From: Methanoregulaceae archaeon UBA288
Lineage (GTDB): Archaea; Halobacteriota; Methanomicrobia; Methanomicrobiales; Methanospirillaceae
Length of the DNA stretch: 5,287 nucleotides
Assembly (NCBI GenBank): GCA_002495225.1
Contig: DAEF01000093.1
Coordinates: 4,177-9,463 of the forward strand
Direction of reading: 5' to 3'
In this document: positions 3,242 through 5,287 of the stretch, piece by piece
How the letters are laid out: the number at the start of each line of letters is the position of its first letter
How positions within the stretch are numbered: the stretch's first letter is position 1
Made by a program: the position numbers and the translations under genes
Notes under the pieces: model-generated
Seen by the model: the letters and a program-made list of their open reading frames with translations, nothing else
The model's database searches: none
Told to the model about the DNA's origin: nothing

Positions 3242-5287
3242 TCAGAGGCTGTTAAAGAGCCAGACAACGTCGGCGAAGTCGATGCGGCCGTTGCCGTTGT
3301 AATCGAACGCGGCCATCGGTTCGTTCGCCGTGATCCACGCCATCTGGCTGAAGAACAGCACGACGTCCGCGAAGTCGGGCCGGCCATTGCCGTTCACATC
3401 GTCGTACTTGCCGTCGTTGTTCGAGTCCGTCGGCCTTGAGCCGCCGGGGAGCGCCTGCACTGCCGGCGCCGTGGGTGTCGGGGTCGGCGAGCCCGCAGGT
3501 GAGAACTTCTGGACGCGATTGTTGTAGGAATCGGTCACGTAGACGTCGCCAGCGGCGTTCACCGCGATTCCCGCCGTACCGTTGAACTGGCCGGGACCGG
3601 TGCCCTTCGTACCCCACTTCGTAAGGAAGGTGCCGGTCGCGTCAAAGACCTGGACCCGGCAATTGCTGCCCCACTCGGCGACGTAGATGTTCCCCGACCC
3701 GTCTACCTCGATGTCGTACGGCGATGTGAACTGGCCGTCGCCCGACCCCCAGCTCCCGAACTTCGCGAGGAGCGTTCCGTTTCCGTCAAACTTCTGGATA
3801 CGGTCGTTCTCCGTGTCGGCGACGTAGACGTTCCCCTCGCCGTCGGTCGCGATTCCTACGGGGCTGTTGAACTCTCCGTCCTCCTCCCCGAGCGAACCCC
3901 ATGTCTTCACGAACGAGCCGGAGGATGTGAACTTCTGAACGCGACTGTTCCCGGAATCGAGGAGGAAGATGTTGCCGTCGGCATCAGCGGCGATGCCCAC
4001 GGCGCCATAAAACTGCCCCGCGCCGGAATCGAACCCGCCCCATTGTGAAAGGAACGTGCCGTCCGCCGTGAATTTCTGGACACGGTAGTTGCCGGTATCC
4101 ATGACGTAGACGTTGTCGTCCGTGTCAACCGCGACGTCGACGGGCCACATGAATTCGCCGTTGCCCGTGCCGACGGTCCCCCACGCCCCCAGGAACGTGC
4201 CGTCGGGGCCGAACCTCTGGATGCGGTGATTCTGCATGTCGGCGACGTAGACGACGCCTGCGCTGTTCACCACGACGCCCACGGGATGGTAGAACTCTCC
4301 GCCGGGGGTTCCAAGGTCGCGCCATGCCTTGAGGAAGGTGCCGTCCTTTGTGAACGTCAGGATGGTATCCCTGCCGTAATCGGCGACGTGGACGTTGCCT
4401 GCCCCGTCAACCTCGATGCCCCAGGGGACGTCGAGCTGGCCGCCGGTGGTTCCGAAGGAGCCCCAGGTGCCGAGGAAGGTGCCGTCCGCATCGAATTTCT
4501 GGACACAACGGGCGGCCATGTAGGTGGCGTAGACCGTCCCCTCACTGTCCGTCGCGATACCTGCGGGGTACCCGCGCGACCCGGTGCCCGGGCCTTCCGC
4601 GTTCCAGGCCGCGAGGAACGTGCCGTTTGCCGCGAACCTCAGGACACGGTGGTTACCGGGGTCGGCGACGTAGACGTTGCCCGCGCCGTCTACCGTTATG
4701 GCAGAGGCCAGGTCGAACTCTCCGTACCCGGAGCCGTACGGCCCCCATCCCGTCACGAAACCACCGCTCGACGTGAACACCTGGACCCGGCCCATTTGAA
4801 AGTCCACGACATAAACAGTGTCCGTCCCATCGACCGCGATGCCGGACAGGCGCTGCGGTTGACCGTCCGCGACACCATGCAGTCCCCATTTCATGAGGAA
4901 GGCGCCGGTCGGCGAGAACTTCTGGACCCGGGAGTGGTAATCATTGCCTTCGCCGTAATCACGCCACGCATCCGTGACGTAGATATTGCCAACGCTGTCC
5001 ACCGCGATTCCGGTCGCTTCCATGAGCTGGCCGTCGCCCGTTCCCCTGCCGGACCATCGCGCGAGGAGGTTACCGTCTGGCCCTGCCTTGAAAATGAAGG
5101 TGCCTTCGATATACTCGTCGACGTTCAGGATGTAGGCGTTACCGGCGCCATCGAAGGCGATATCGCGCGGACCTGACAGAACCCCCGTCCCGAAGGTCCC
5201 CCACTCGGTCACAAACTGGTACTCCCCGGCGGCCGCGGCAACCTCGACGCCGCAGGCAAGCAGCAAGACGAGGACAAGTGCTGCTCC
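3242..5287 (-). CDS. Secreted NHL-repeat beta-propeller protein with C-terminal dockerin-like domain (start beyond the right edge)
   Basis: The visible part is 681 codons, open at the right edge, and begins inside a hydrophobic export signal (GAALVLVLLLACG), so probably only a few residues are missing. A TTG at 5264-5266 is in frame but lies in the middle of the signal and is not a likely start. The signal is followed by AAAAGEYQF, where signal peptidase could cut; the LLAC sequence also resembles a lipobox. Residues about 39-596 are twelve repeats of about 46 residues of the pattern GIAVDxxGNVYVADxxNxRVQKFxxxGTFLxxWGxxGxGxGxF, an NHL-type beta-propeller repeat. A short Pro-Thr linker follows (about 601-606). 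Residues 621-681 form a dockerin-like domain with two calcium loops, DVNGNGRPDFAD and DYNGNGRIDFAD. The family is extracellular; NHL propellers bind proteins, glycans or nucleic acids, and dockerins bind cohesins. The actual ligand is unknown. No operon partner is visible: the gene stands alone between the A+T-rich stretch and the window end. Confidence 0.9.
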   Translation of the reverse strand, partial: GAALVLVLLLACGVEVAAAAGEYQFVTEWGTFGTGVLSGPRDIAFDGAGNAYILNVDEYIEGTFIFKAGPDGNLLARWSGRGTGDGQLMEATGIAVDSVGNIYVTDAWRDYGEGNDYHSRVQKFSPTGAFLMKWGLHGVADGQPQRLSGIAVDGTDTVYVVDFQMGRVQVFTSSGGFVTGWGPYGSGYGEFDLASAITVDGAGNVYVADPGNHRVLRFAANGTFLAAWNAEGPGTGSRGYPAGIATDSEGTVYATYMAARCVQKFDADGTFLGTWGSFGTTGGQLDVPWGIEVDGAGNVHVADYGRDTILTFTKDGTFLKAWRDLGTPGGEFYHPVGVVVNSAGVVYVADMQNHRIQRFGPDGTFLGAWGTVGTGNGEFMWPVDVAVDTDDNVYVMDTGNYRVQKFTADGTFLSQWGGFDSGAGQFYGAVGIAADADGNIFLLDSGNSRVQKFTSSGSFVKTWGSLGEEDGEFNSPVGIATDGEGNVYVADTENDRIQKFDGNGTLLAKFGSWGSGDGQFTSPYDIEVDGSGNIYVAEWGSNCRVQVFDATGTFLTKWGTKGTGPGQFNGTAGIAVNAAGDVYVTDSYNNRVQKFSPAGSPTPTPTAPAVQALPGGSRPTDSNNDGKYDDVNGNGRPDFADVVLFFSQMAWITANEPMAAFDYNGNGRIDFADVVWLFNSL
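3245..3427 (-). other. Dockerin-like / EF-hand domain at the C-terminus of the NHL protein
   Basis: This codes for the last 61 residues. DSNNDGKYDD leads into DVNGNGRPDFADVVLFF, and after a 20-residue spacer comes DYNGNGRIDFADVVWLF. Both 12-residue loops carry Asp/Asn at positions 1, 3, 5, 9 and 12, as calcium-binding dockerin loops do, and each is followed by a hydrophobic helix. Similar tails end many exported proteins of Methanomicrobiales. In cellulosomes such a domain docks onto a cohesin; the archaeal partner is not visible here. Confidence 0.8.
3500..5173 (-). repeat. Twelve tandem NHL-type repeat units in the coding sequence
   Basis: Twelve units averaging 46.5 codons lie head to tail with no break. 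The best conserved positions are the DGxGNVYVAD strand pair, the RVQKF strand, the GTFL turn, and the W-G-x-x-G-x-G-x-G-x-F link to the next unit. Units 1 and 2 (right end) carry extra residues in the middle loop, for instance around DAWRDYGEGNDYHS. Unit 5 has lost the usual Asp/Asn turn (TYMAARCVQKF). Units 7-12 are the most regular. Confidence 0.85.

Noticed and set aside
3500..5173. Regular spacing of about 140 bp, checked as a CRISPR array or DNA tandem repeat
   Set aside because: The period is that of a 46-47 residue protein repeat. The DNA copies are diverged and there are no identical short repeats with unique spacers.
4226..5176. Plus-strand frame of 316 codons opposite the NHL gene
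   Set aside because: It is the mirror of the NHL repeat codons and repeats with the same period (GDVDVA-type motifs). The minus-strand frame has the signal peptide, the repeats and the dockerin tail.

Overview
The window reads as a GC-rich methanogenic archaeon, most likely of the Methanomicrobiales (Methanoculleus-like). The clues are a precorrin-2 dehydrogenase gene running into a glutamyl-tRNA reductase gene, an archaeal-type RNase P RNA behind a TATA box, a decayed PAS/histidine kinase of the kind common in these methanogens, and a secreted NHL-repeat protein with a dockerin-like calcium-binding tail. The genus is an inference from family resemblance, since no search could be run.

Layout, left to right. 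Positions 1-1084 hold two tetrapyrrole genes on the minus strand: the siroheme-type precorrin-2 dehydrogenase (458-1084), then hemA, which starts inside its last codons and runs off the left edge. Together they cover the first committed step of tetrapyrrole synthesis and the late step toward siroheme or related cofactors. Positions about 1163-2225 (+) hold the wreck of a sensor histidine kinase. PAS, HisKA and HATPase pieces are all recognisable in the right order, but they are split by stops, frame changes and a deletion of the region that should carry the G1 box. Positions 2319-2661 (+) are the RNase P RNA gene, with a TATA box at the expected distance upstream.

Positions 2662-3241 are clearly richer in A+T than the rest. 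They hold a small unrecognised gene on the minus strand (2579-2989) whose reading frame runs 83 nt into the RNase P RNA gene on the opposite strand. They also hold an apparent non-coding stretch with a T-rich terminator candidate and an inverted repeat. Positions 3242-5287 (-) are one large gene, open at the right edge, for an exported protein of twelve NHL-type beta-propeller repeats, a PT linker and a C-terminal dockerin/EF-hand domain.

No CRISPR array, transposase, tRNA or defence system is visible. The most useful points are the RNase P RNA gene and the kinase pseudogene, both of which simple ORF calling misses. Next come the convergent overlap between the small gene and the RNase P RNA, the missing catalytic aspartate in the precorrin-2 dehydrogenase, and the regular twelve-blade propeller protein.
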